A DNA stretch of 64,000 bases from Phylloscopus collybita (Eukaryota > Chordata > Aves > Passeriformes > Phylloscopidae): assembly GCA_027886175.1 (NCBI GenBank), contig JAJNNQ010000040.1, positions 20,542,001 to 20,606,000 on the forward strand, read 5' to 3'. Made by a program: the position numbers and the translations under genes. Position 1 is the stretch's first letter. Every line of letters starts with the position of its first letter. This document shows, one piece after another, positions 53,255 to 64,000 of this stretch. A model generated the notes under the pieces. That model was not told where the DNA came from. It saw nothing but the letters and a program-made list of their open reading frames with translations, and searched no databases.

Positions 53255-55463
53255 CAAAAGAACAGTATTGAGGCGAATTTGGATGGGGGAGTGGTTTGTT
53301 TTGGCTCTTTTTGTTGGTTGGTTGGGGTTGGGGTTTTTTAGCATAATAATTAGCTTGGGGAACAAACTGCTGAAAGATTTCACTGGACCCAAAAATGCAA
53401 CCCGTTCACCTGAAAATCCTGTGACAACCTGAGTGGGAACAAATGCAGGTATGCAGGTATTTTTATAAAACAGGCAAATCAACTCCTGTGTGAACACAAG
53501 CCACTGCTCAGAGCCATGCAGCTGACTCCCTGCTCCCCGCAGGCAGTGCTCTCCTCCCTCTCTGCAAAGGCCACCCCACCACACTGCAGGAGCCCGGGAG
53601 GCTGGTCCTGTGCCACTGCCCTCAGAGGTGCACCTCAGCAGGTGTCCCAGTCTGCTGCGCCACAGCTCTTCCTAACCATGAGTTTTGAGCTTGTCAGCGT
53701 GTTTTAGAGCCAGATTTGCAAACCTGAGAGATCCACAAGAAATTACAGAGGTCCTGGGTAGAAGGTTCCTAGTTCAGACTCAGAGAAACCTCTCCATGAC
53801 TAAGATCAACACAGGGGCTGGAAAAAGGCGAGAGGAGGCCATGACAATTATAACCTGATGAGCTGGCTGGTTTGAGTGCTCTACGTCAGAAAACGAGTTT
53901 AGCAAGAAAGAGAATTAGAGAATACAGAAAGAATTTTGGGAAAAGAATTGAAGCATTCTTGGAAGCTTATTCAATGAGAAGATACTTGCTCATGGCTACA
54001 GAAGCATAGGTTTGGTTTGTAACTGCTGCTACCAGGTGAAATCCTGCAGAAAACTAGTTTGGAAGAAGTATTGCTGTCTGCTGGAACCTGGTCTCAGGCT
54101 TTGGCTCTGGCTTTAGAGGATTGTCAAGAGCAGCAACTTTAATTGTTACTGACACCTGGAAAACTCAAGAGCAGCAGCTTATAAATGGTGCTATTCATTT
54201 TCACAGTGCTTTTACTTATTTTTATCTATTTGTTTCTAGGTTGCCACATAGCAGGCCTCAAGGGCAGCAGTAAATATATTCAGCTGGTTTATTTAAAGAA
54301 GTTTAAATGCTTCACCATTTTCCCCTTGCTGCTTGATAAATAAACGTTTGGGCTTCAGGGTTACATTTACCTTGGACTGCATTTTTGCCAGTTCATCACA
54401 GGTAAACATGATTTTATTTCAGCCTTTGGTTTGCCTGTCAATAGTCTGACATCAAAATATATTGAACCAGCTAGGAGGGCAGGAAGCAAAACAACACAGC
54501 TTTGTCTCTGCTAAACCGATTACAATTGACAATCCAAGGCTATAATAAATATGTCTTGTGACTTGCACACTAGAGGAGAGCCTGAATTTAAATTATAGCT
54601 TTGGGTTTTGAAATGCTCACTGATCCATTCCATTCCCATTAAGAGCGCCTTCCGCTCTGCAAAATTAAGTGATATCTTTACATGACAGTTTAATTTAATT
54701 AATTTGTTTTTCGATACGTGCATTATGGAGTTTCTCCATTAAGCTTTTAAAATGTCTGTAGGTCCTATGCATTAATGTAAATGCGCCATGGCCCATAATT
54801 ACCTTTGGCAGGCTTAGGGCACTGATAAAAAGATTATATTTTTAAAAACTAAGGTCTTCAAACTTCCTCGGTGCTTGGCAGGAAATCTATTTCTGTGTTT
54901 TATTTGGAGCAAGGCTGTGGAGCCTGCAGCCAACAACTCCAGTGTAGGCAGTAACTGTTACATTTTAGAAGAAAATACATTTGAGGCTAAATGAGAGAAA
55001 GGGAGAAGATGACAATTAGTGCAAGGGTACTAGAAGCAGCTGTTTGTGTGTTTTGCCTTGTGGCTGCCAATACATACTCTTATCATTAAAGTGCATCTAG
55101 AAACAAGGTATTTTCTATGAAATTACTTCACAAAACATGGATCTTTGTCTTTTTAAGAGGCTGCTCCGAAGTGAGTTTATCTTCCTTTTTCACAATAGCT
55201 CTGCACTAGCCAAGAATGCTGGATTCTCCCTTTGCCTCCTTCTCTCTCCTTTCTAAAAATGAACTTTTCAGGAAAATATGGAATTCAGAGAAGTTTGAAG
55301 GAGAGCAGATGGCCCACAGTGATCCAATAGGATGTAAAACTTCAGTTAGGTAGTTGCTTGGCAGGCAAGTACAAGTGAGCCTGTGATGTTTCCATAGTGA
55401 TGTTTTCACATGGTGCCTTCCTTTTGTCTTTTAAAAATCGGAGTGATTTTAAAAAAAGAATCA

Positions 55464-55492
55464 GGGGGCGTGGGGGTAGAGGAGGGTGGGGG
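55464..55492 (+). other. G-quadruplex motif
   Basis: Four G-runs (5, 5, 3 and 5 G) are separated by loops of 3, 7 and 1 bases, satisfying the usual G3+N1-7 pattern on the plus strand. It lies in intergenic sequence 4.4 kb beyond ADAT2. Confidence 0.85.
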
Positions 55493-57800
55493 ATAAAATA
55501 AAATGAAGGGTTCTGCCAGGAGCAGAGACTTGGGCTCATTAGTGCCTGAGCAGTGGTGCACTGTAGTCAGCTGCAGTGGCACACACAAGCCTCAGTTGCT
55601 GTGGTGCTTGTGTGTGCTGTCCTGCTGGATAAAGCAGGGCCAGCTTCTGAAATTGTGACTGAGATTGTAGTGTTCTGGAGGGACACTGATTTTTCCAGTG
55701 TCAGGATTTCACATTTACCTGTGGGGGAAGGTTTGCCATGGCACTTCTCTAAGCACTTCTCTTTCTCTGCATGCAGGGAGGCAGTGCCATAAATATTAAC
55801 GCTTCCTGTGACTTTGATACCTACTTTCTCCTTTCAAGCCTTAGAGGCAGCCATCACAGCCACATTAGTCTGGGAGGATATAAACAGCCATTATCTGTGC
55901 AGCCACATTGCACAAGAGAAACAAGGTTTGTAGGGAGGGGCAACATCTTTTATTAAGCCAAATGACAGTCAGAAGAAAACAGGTAAGATTTTCAACATCC
56001 AGCCATAGGGACACAGAGTTCAAAAGCTTGCCAGCTTTTTCCACACACTTAAAGTAAGTAAAATGAAGACAAGTAACTATGTTCCATCTCCCTGCAAAAT
56101 CTGCTTTTCTTGAAAGAAAAAAAAATAAGACAATTTGATTATCAGCTAGTTTGAACAGGAAAGGTTTGTTAGGAGACTGGACTCATGGTAAACTCTGTTT
56201 CTAACTCTCCAGCAGAACCCTCCACTGCCTCTGCACAGATGTGTCAGCACTTGTGCCAGCACAAGTCTGTGAGGATCCAATGCAATTTTCCCTTCTCAGA
56301 TTTCCCCTTCCCATTCAGCAAGGTGCTGAATGCAGCAGCTCATTCACTGAGCCCCTCACCCTTGAGCAAGTCAGTCTCTCTGAGGAGAAACAGGTTCCTA
56401 GCAGGAATGCTGTGGGACAGGGGGAGAGTGGTTCACATTACCCATGGTTTATGAATCTCAGCATGAACTGCCCTGGATGCTGTGGTACAAGCAAATGGAG
56501 TCAGTTTATCCTGGCTGCCCTTCTGTGGTCTGCCTCACCTGTGCATTCAGAGCTACTTGGCAAGGGAGCCCACTGTTCCTGTATTGGCCAGCCTGTTATT
56601 ACCTGGCCCTGCAGACAGAAATAAAGAAATTAATAAAGAATAAAGAAATTAATTTTCTTGCCCTCTGCAAACTCTTTCCAGTCATGCTGTGCAGCACTTG
56701 CACTGGCAACGGCCTGAATGAATAATTCAAAATTGTACCTGTTTAGTGCACTTTGAAATATTTCAATGTGTTTATCTTGTCAGAGTGCTCCATAAGGATG
56801 CTTGAGCTACCAGTGATAAGGGGAAGGTCTGAAGGCTCTCAGTCATGGTAGCCATAAAACCTTGATTACTTACAAAGTCAGACAAAGTTGGACATTTTAG
56901 AAGCATTTCCACTGTATGGGAAATCTGACAGCTTTGCTGTGGGCAACTGCAGCTCAGGGAGAGTCGACCTATGGCTTGACCTATGGATGCAGAGAGTCTT
57001 AGTAATGCTGCTGTGCCACAGAGGACAGGTAGGAAATGGCATTGCAGTGGGTTGGATGGAGCTGGGCAAAGTGGGACAGCTCAGATTCTTGCCCATCTTT
57101 ACCTGCCATGGCTGTTTCCTCAGCACTCACTCACTTCAGCGTATTGTGCTGGGAGTTTATCTGCTCGTTCCTGCGAGCCTTTGATCTGCCTTTATAGTCT
57201 GAGACAGAGCTGCAGAGAGCTCCCATTTGGAACCACCTGCCTGCTCATTTCAGCTTTCAGACCACCCTCAGGCCATGCTGCTCAGCAGCCATCAGCACTT
57301 GCCTGTGTGCCAAGGCTGCAGTTACAGACCTAACTCCAAGATATCTCTGTGTCTGGTCCTGTGATGAGCTTAACTCAGCTGTACCATGGAACAGGTGCCC
57401 CTGTCGTTCTCCTCTGGCATATTTTAATTTTGTGCCCACTTCTCTCTCCTGCTGCCCCCTGAAAAGCAGCCAGGAGCTGCTCTGCACCGCAGTGGTGAGC
57501 AGCTTCTTCCCTCCTGCCTTTCTGCTGCTCCAGCTAAAACAATGCCAGCCACCAAGAAGGAACAACCCACAAGGAGCCTAATGAAACAGCAATCTGGCAT
57601 TAAGATGTGTATAGAGTTGCCATTTGTTAAATTGACAGATGACATTTGGAACATGCAGCCCCTATTCATTTTTTGAAGCTAAATACTCTCTTGAAATAAA
57701 GTCGTTGCCATTAGTGTTAAAGCTGATTTGCAGCCCAGACAGGGCCAGCTGTGCTTTTACACATTTCTGGGCACTAGGTCAGATTCCTAGCAGCTGTAAG

Positions 57801-57900
57801 TTTTTGTGGGGTTTTTTTGGGTTTTTTTTGTTTTTTTTTTTTTTTTTTTTTTCTTCTTCTTGTTGTTGTTGTTGTTTTGTTGGTTTTGTTTTTTTTTTTT
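57801..57900. repeat. T-rich low-complexity tract with TTG repeats
   Basis: A T-rich tract of about 100 bp with a ttcttcttcttgttgttgtt core. It is similar in composition to the tract in PEX3 intron 1. Confidence 0.95.
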
Positions 57901-60900
57901 GCACTGAACTGGGCAATTAATGAAAAAGATACCCCAAATTACCTCAAGCTCTACCTTTATTTTTCCCTTCCTACCTTTTCATGTAGAATTCCTTATACAA
58001 GGGCAAAAACACAGGGTTTTGACAAACAGATTTTAATCAACTAAAATTTCATCATCTGCAACCTAGTCCCACTCGTCTACATTTTTATGTGCCTATAATA
58101 ACAAGGTGCCAAAGAGAAGTTCCAAACACCTTCAGCAGTAGTTCAGAATTTATTCTTAAGCAACAAAAACTCAGCTTTCTTAGAGACAAATACCTCAGAC
58201 ATTATATTTTAGGAACAGTTAAGAGTGTGAAGGAATCAGCTCATCCAATTCAAAAACATAGAACTCATGGTAAAGATGCAGTATTCCTTTACACCTTCAA
58301 ATTGCTGTCAACACTTTCATGATGACTTCCATTTTCAACTCCAGAAATACTCAGAAGAAATAGGTGCCCAAACTTTATCAAAGTTGTACTTTTAGACAAG
58401 AACTTGGCTGTTACCTCATATGCTGCTTCATCAGTTTTATTGATAAAGGCACAGAGAAGTAATCTGACTTGTTTATTTATTGTCTTTTCAATGTCATTCC
58501 ATTTTAACACTAGGATGTCATTCCACTACTACCACTTCAACTTATTTTTGCACATAAAAGAGCAAAAAGTAAGCCTTCCAACATGCAGAAAAGCTGGTAA
58601 TTAGGTGGGTATTATTGGCTGAAGTGAGTGAAGCACCTTCTATGGGTATATGATGGCAGTAGAAGATAACAGAGCTTCACCTCATGTCCCTTCAATGACT
58701 GGCCCAAGGCTGGGAAAAGGTAAAGTCTCTTGACAGGTGCTTTCTCTAGCAGCTAGGGCAAGAGAAGGTGAGAGCTTAGCCAGCAACCTTCTCACTCTGG
58801 TTTGCCAGGAGGCACAGAGTTCCCAGAAGCCATAGCCACACATGAGCCACAAGAGGAGCCAGAGCCTGCAGAATGTTTGAGTCACAGGAATGTTTTCTTT
58901 CTTTAAGTTTAAAAAAAAATCTTAAATGATTTACATATGAATTGCTTCTAATGAGGACACACAAGATCAGTTCTCCAGCAGACTTTCAACAAGGCCAAAA
59001 TTAAGGATACAATTACATGGCAGAATACTAGACTGAGATCTTCATGGTTTTTATGTCAACAGTGAAGTCAGCCACTGCTGGTGGGTGGGAAGCAGCTCTC
59101 TTTAGGGGTGTTGAGCTGGTTGATTTTCTGATTACTTCAGAGAATTTTAAAAATAGCAAATTATAATAACAGGCCTATAAGACTCTCTAGCAGCTTTCTG
59201 ATTAATGTCAACCTCAAGTTATGTGCTGAGTTCTTGTCCGTAAGGTATGCTGCTCAGACATTTTCTAGATGCTGTTTTAACCTATGTCTTCTGAGTCACA
59301 TTAGTCAGAAGAATGGGCCTGTTATTTAATTATTGCAAATGGTGCATTGGTGAGTTATTTCCTAGGAGAGAGAGTTAAGAGAACCCAACACTGTAGTTAA
59401 TGCTGAAATGGAACCCTTTTGCTTTGGCCTTTCAAAAGATTTTCCATATGTCAGAAGCCAAGTGAGACTGAGAGAGTTTAGAAAATTCTATTAGAAAGTC
59501 ATCTTCATCCAGAACTTTCCCAGAGACCAGAGCTTTTATGACTACTTTTTATTTCTTCCTCTGGTTTGGGACTACATAATTTTTCCCTAATTTTCTGCAG
59601 AATTACAGGTATTTCCATTTTACTTCAGAGACCTTCAGTCTGTTCTGCTGTACAAATGACTCAGACTAGTTAAGGGATTTTAGAACTCAAGAGAGATGTC
59701 TTTAAGGTCTACAGTGTTTGTAGCTTGCCGAACAGATGTACATCACAGCAATCATATAACTCCCTGTGCTTGCTTTCCTTCCTGAACTCTATGGCCAGCA
59801 GTTCACAGATCTTTCCCCGTGGCTTTTATTTTCTGTGTTTCCACTATTTCCAAAGCACAGGATTTTCCACTTTTAATTCCTATAGAATTAATTATCTGAG
59901 CCCCAATAAGCAAGAGACCCTCACTCTATTGCTTCTTCATAACCATGCAGCTTGAAAATTTAGAACAGAAACATTTAGGACTTGAGCAGAATAAACAACA
60001 AAATCAGCAGTAAAAGGGATTCTCAGTAGGGTTCAGAGGCTCTTCCAAACTGAAGCAAGAAGCCTGGAGAGGTTTTTTAAGTGCTATGATGTCCAAAAGC
60101 ACCATGAGGTGAAAAGCACAGCAAGTTCTGTGACCCACCCCTCCAACCTTCCTTCTCTACCATCATCTTCCAACTCCACTCTGCATCTTCTGGTGCTTTG
60201 GGCCATCCACACTCCAGAGATGAAGAGCAGGCTTTGCTGCCCCTCCTGGTGGGGGGGATATGTTCTCCTGAGATATGTTCTGACCATGCCTGGCTGATCC
60301 AGACAATCTCGGAGACATGCTGACCTGGCAGGCGTGCCTGGGCTTCTCCCTTCAGAGATCTCCAGGGCACTGCCTGCAGCCATGCAGTGCAGGTGCCCTG
60401 AGCTGTGCAGGTGGCACACAGAGTTTGAACAGGAATCAGCTCCAGACCCCATCTACAGACACCTCTGTGTGAGGACTCTGCCTCTTAGCAACGTGGCTGA
60501 TCTGGGCTACCATTTCCTTAACTCTTTTCAGTTACTGCTCTCCAGAGATAGCATTTCACGCAACCCACGAAATATCTAAGTGATGCTTCTTTTTGGCCTG
60601 TAGAGTGTGTTTGTCTTCTGTCTGACAAAACAAAAAGATCAGAAATAGAAGAGAATAGGAAAAAATGACAGAATAGAAAAATTCAAATAAATGCAAGAGA
60701 TAGGGCAAGTCAGAGTGCCACAATGCAAAATGCTAACATGTAACATCACCAAAGCCTTGATCCTGTGAAATGTCTAGGACACACATGGGAGCCTGCTTTA
60801 CTCTCAAGGAAAGAAAACAGTTCTATTTTCAATACATTGATTTTCTAGCTTCCTTTTGCTAAAAATGTATTTGTTTTTAAATTAATTACATTGGGAAAAG

Positions 60901-62829
60901 GCAAGAGAAATGGAAGCCGTGGATTTGGGGGAAAATTTAATTCCGATTGGAAAAAATGAACTACAGAACATGGTGGATACGAGGTTTCTGCGCTTTGGGT
61001 ATTTCTGTAGGCTGAAGGAGAACAATTGGGCTGAACTGGTTCTTCCCTTCAAAGCTGGCTGCACCCCTTATCCTCCAAAGTACAGAGCAAGACACAAGGA
61101 GATGTAAACATAATGAGCCACACAATCTACATATGCCAGGTTTTTTACTTGATCCTTAAAACATGCTGCATTTGGAAGACCTGAAGCCTGGTATGCCAGA
61201 GCTTGAGGTTAGACTGGAGGCAATCTTTCTGCTGTGGCAGAGCTAGCTGTTCAAAACTATCTCCAGTAGGTTCTGCTCTCCACCACTTCTACCCACTGTC
61301 TAGAAACCAATGAGCTAATCCCTGTGTTGGCAAAGTGGCTTCACTACAGGTGGACTCATAGCGGCAAACCCCACCAGCTATAAAAATCCCTTCTCTCTAC
61401 CCACCCTTCCCTTCTCTCTCCCCCTAGAGTCCTACTGGCTCAGTGTATCTATATCCCACTGGAGTCAGAAGAATTTCTTTGATTGAATCCCCCAGCTCCC
61501 TCCAGTGAGTGTCCAGCAGCCAGGCTGGGCTTTGGTGGTCCCACTGTGCTTGTTCTGCTCTGCACACACCAGCCCAGAGCCTCAAAGGTTCTGACTGCCA
61601 CGCATGTCTTTAGTTTTAAGAGCAATTCAGACTTGTGCTTGACTCATACAGCAGACATACCTTTTGTTTCCAGGGTACATATTTTCAGTGTGTCCTACCT
61701 GACACAGCCACAGCTTTCAGATCTGGCTGCTCCTGTGCTGCATTATAATAAGCGAAGGCAGATGATCCAGTCCTCAGTGGTTTTGCCTGGAGAGATATAA
61801 ATCACATTGTTTGTATTATTTCTTCACATGTTGTGTCATTTGCTGAACAATTAAGTGCGTGCTACTGAAGAATTAATAAGTGAGCCAAGGGTACAGAACA
61901 TAATGCAATTTCACAGGAGGAGATGACAATGCAATTTTTTAATACTGTATTATTATTTAATGCAAAACCAGCTGATGCAAAAATCAATTCCATGCTAAAT
62001 TGTGTTTTCTTCTTTGATCCTTTAAAACTAATTTTTAAAAAAAGGTGGGGAAGATACCAACACCTTCAGTCCTTTTAAACTTAGAACAAAAATTTTAAAA
62101 AGTGGGAAAGATACCAACAGCCCACAGACAATCTAAATAATGTGTTACAGACTGATGGTAAGTAGCACTCTCACAAACCCATATTTATATTAAAGAACCT
62201 CATATGTGTACATTATATAGACTATCAATTATAACAGCTGAAAGCAAAATAAATGTCATGACTGAGCATCTACTTTACTATGCATTACATCTCATCTTGA
62301 GAAAATGGTATTGTCATTTCATGCTCTATACCTCATAAAGTTACCACAAACAAACTGTACACCTCAGCAATATCAAAATCTAAATACCTACATCCAAAAC
62401 AGGCACAATTACAAAACAAAAAGTGTATTATAAACTAGATATAAATTAATAAAACCCATTGGTTTTATGCCTTTTCTCAGTGTAATTCTATTTATTGTGT
62501 TTTGGCAGTTAAATGAATAGATTCATCCACAATAAATTGCACTTCTTTCAATGAAGATGAGCCTCTTGGATGTGATTTTGGATGGTATGTTTATAATCTA
62601 GGGCAGCTTAACATTAAGACCACTGGAACCCAGAGTGGGCAAAAGCAATCAGACAGTTCAAAGGTTTTGGCTCTCTTTTCAATAAGTGCATGAGGGCCAA
62701 AGGGTGCTGGTCCTTCCCAGCTCCCAGGGTGGAATCATGAGGAGCCCATCTCTGCAACGAGCACTGGCTTTGGCAGCCACAGCCTGATAGAACTGAGCAA
62801 AGGTCTGTGTAACATTGTCTGGGTGACAT

Positions 62830-63665
62830 GGACATTGGGGCCCCGTGCACCCCCAGCCAGTTTGCTGATGACGCAGAGCTGTGCAGTGCAGTCGACACAC
62901 GGAGGGAAGGGATGGCATCCACAGGGACCTGGGCAGGCTCATGAACTTCATCAAGGCCAAGTGCAAGGTCAGGGCAATCCCAACAGATACAGACTGGGCA
63001 GAGAATGGATTGAGAGCAGCCCTGAGGAGAAGGACTTGGGGGTGTTGGCAGGGATGTTCAACATGACCCAGCAATGTGCACTTGCAGCCTGGAAAGCCAA
63101 CCTTGACATGGGCTGCAACAAAAGCAGCATGGACAGCAGGACAAGGGAGGGGATTCTGCCCCTTGCTCTGCTCTAGTGAGATGTCACCTGGGCCTCCCAG
63201 CATAAGAAGGACATGAGACCTGTTGGAGCAAGTCCAGAGGGTCACAAAGAGGAGAGTCATCAGAGAGCTGGGCATCTCTCCTGTGAAAACAGGGTGAGAA
63301 AGCTGAGATTGTTCAGCCTAGAGAAGAAAGAGAAGGCTCTGGGGAGATTTTACAGCAGATTTCCAGTATCTAAAGGGAGCTACAGAACAGTTGGAGAGGG
63401 ACTTTTTGCAAGAGCATGTAGTGACAGGACAGTGGAGAATGGCTTAGGGTAGGTTTAGATCAGATATTAGGAAGAAATTCTTTACTGTGAGGTTGGTGAA
63501 GTACTGAAACATGTTGCCCAGAGAAATTGTGGACACCCCATCCCAGGCTGGATGGAGCTCTGAGCAACCTGGTCTTGTGAAAGGTGCCCCTGCCCATGGC
63601 AGAGAGTTAGAACCAGATTATCTTTAAAGGTCCCTTGCAACCCAAACCATTCTATGATCCTATGA
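62830..63665 (+). mobile_element. degenerate CR1 LINE, ORF2 3' portion plus 3' UTR
   Basis: Frame-shifted pieces of CR1 ORF2 are legible: QFADD (the reverse-transcriptase catalytic box, about 62856-62871), then SSPEEKDLGVLAGMFNMTQQ, CALAAWKAN and LFSLEKKEK. The nucleotide end caacccaaaccattctatga with tcctatgaaat is the CR1 3' terminus. Stops and frameshifts throughout show it is inactive. The fingers and endonuclease regions are missing, so the copy is 5'-truncated. The left boundary is approximate. Confidence 0.9.
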
Positions 63666-64000
63666 AATCACTGTTCCTTCCTGGCAGAGAGTGTTGCTCC
63701 CTTCATCTATGGAATATGCTTGGCTCCTGCTAGCAGAACTGCACTGCAGGAAAATCCTGTTCCAAATAATGAAGTCTTCATTTACTCAGAAGAAAAATTT
63801 TTAAAAAGCGAGAAGGTAAAGGCTAATTAAATACTGGTATGGGAGTGATTTTACAGAAATAAAATACTTGGCATGTTTCTAAGGGCACAACATCGTACGC
63901 AGGTCCACAGAGAGTCCTTCACAGCAAAATTTCCTGAGGACCTTGTATGTGTTCACATAACTTTATAGTGGGAAAGATGCTGGTCCATCATCGTGTCCCA

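Larger units (their letters stand above)
51063..64000. other. ADAT2 3' UTR and right-hand intergenic region
   Basis: After the ADAT2 3' end I find no coding exon or RNA gene. Vertebrate gene order predicts AIG1 next, on the minus strand, but none of its conserved membrane-protein segments is visible, so it probably lies beyond the window. Contents are a 14-bp tandem duplication (53227-53254), a candidate conserved noncoding stretch (54270-54860), a G-quadruplex motif (55464-55492), a T-rich tract (57801-57900), a second candidate conserved stretch (61800-62010) and a degenerate CR1 (62830-63665). Confidence 0.65.

Noticed and set aside
62679..63275. A 198-codon minus-strand frame near the right edge
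   Set aside because: It is largely the antisense of the degenerate CR1 ORF2 fragment, not an independent gene.
51063..64000. Search for AIG1 exons on the minus strand
   Set aside because: No frame shows the conserved AIG1 transmembrane segments, so the gene probably lies beyond the right edge.

Overview
The window is vertebrate nuclear DNA, most probably from a bird. The evidence is three intron-containing genes with near full-length matches to known vertebrate proteins, small introns, CpG-island promoters, CR1 LINE copies with the avian-type octamer-like 3' end, and one LTR of a type I associate with birds. A passerine is plausible but not shown. No bacterial, plasmid, CRISPR or operon-like structure is present.

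Layout. Bases 1-7059 hold no recognisable gene. At 7060-7480 a GC-rich island carries a strong minus-strand splice donor and may be a first exon of the divergent neighbour (PHACTR2, expected from vertebrate gene order). FUCA2 (plasma alpha-L-fucosidase) runs on the plus strand from 10599 to 20449 in seven coding exons. PEX3 (peroxisomal membrane biogenesis factor) runs on the minus strand from 42428 down to 22276 in twelve coding exons, so FUCA2 and PEX3 converge tail to tail about 1 kb apart. ADAT2 (catalytic subunit of the tRNA A34 deaminase) runs on the plus strand from 42545 to 51062 in six coding exons. It starts only 116 bp from the PEX3 start codon, giving a head-to-head bidirectional CpG-island promoter. 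Bases 51063-64000 are intergenic, contain a degenerate CR1 copy near the right end, and should lead towards AIG1, which I do not see.

The order (PHACTR2)-FUCA2-PEX3-ADAT2-(AIG1) is the conserved vertebrate synteny block (human 6q24), here in opposite orientation. The three products do not form a pathway: FUCA2 is a secreted/lysosomal-type glycosidase, PEX3 a peroxisomal membrane receptor, ADAT2 a tRNA editing enzyme. Only PEX3 and ADAT2 are physically coupled, through their shared promoter.

The most unusual observations are in ADAT2. Its third coding intron has a perfect U12-type 5' splice site and a good U12 branch site, yet protein conservation requires the intron to end in AT instead of AG or AC. 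Its first intron is 168 bp, a multiple of three, and has no in-frame stop, so retention would insert 56 residues. I found no convincing evidence of an undescribed biological system beyond these points, and most of the remainder is ordinary intronic and intergenic sequence.
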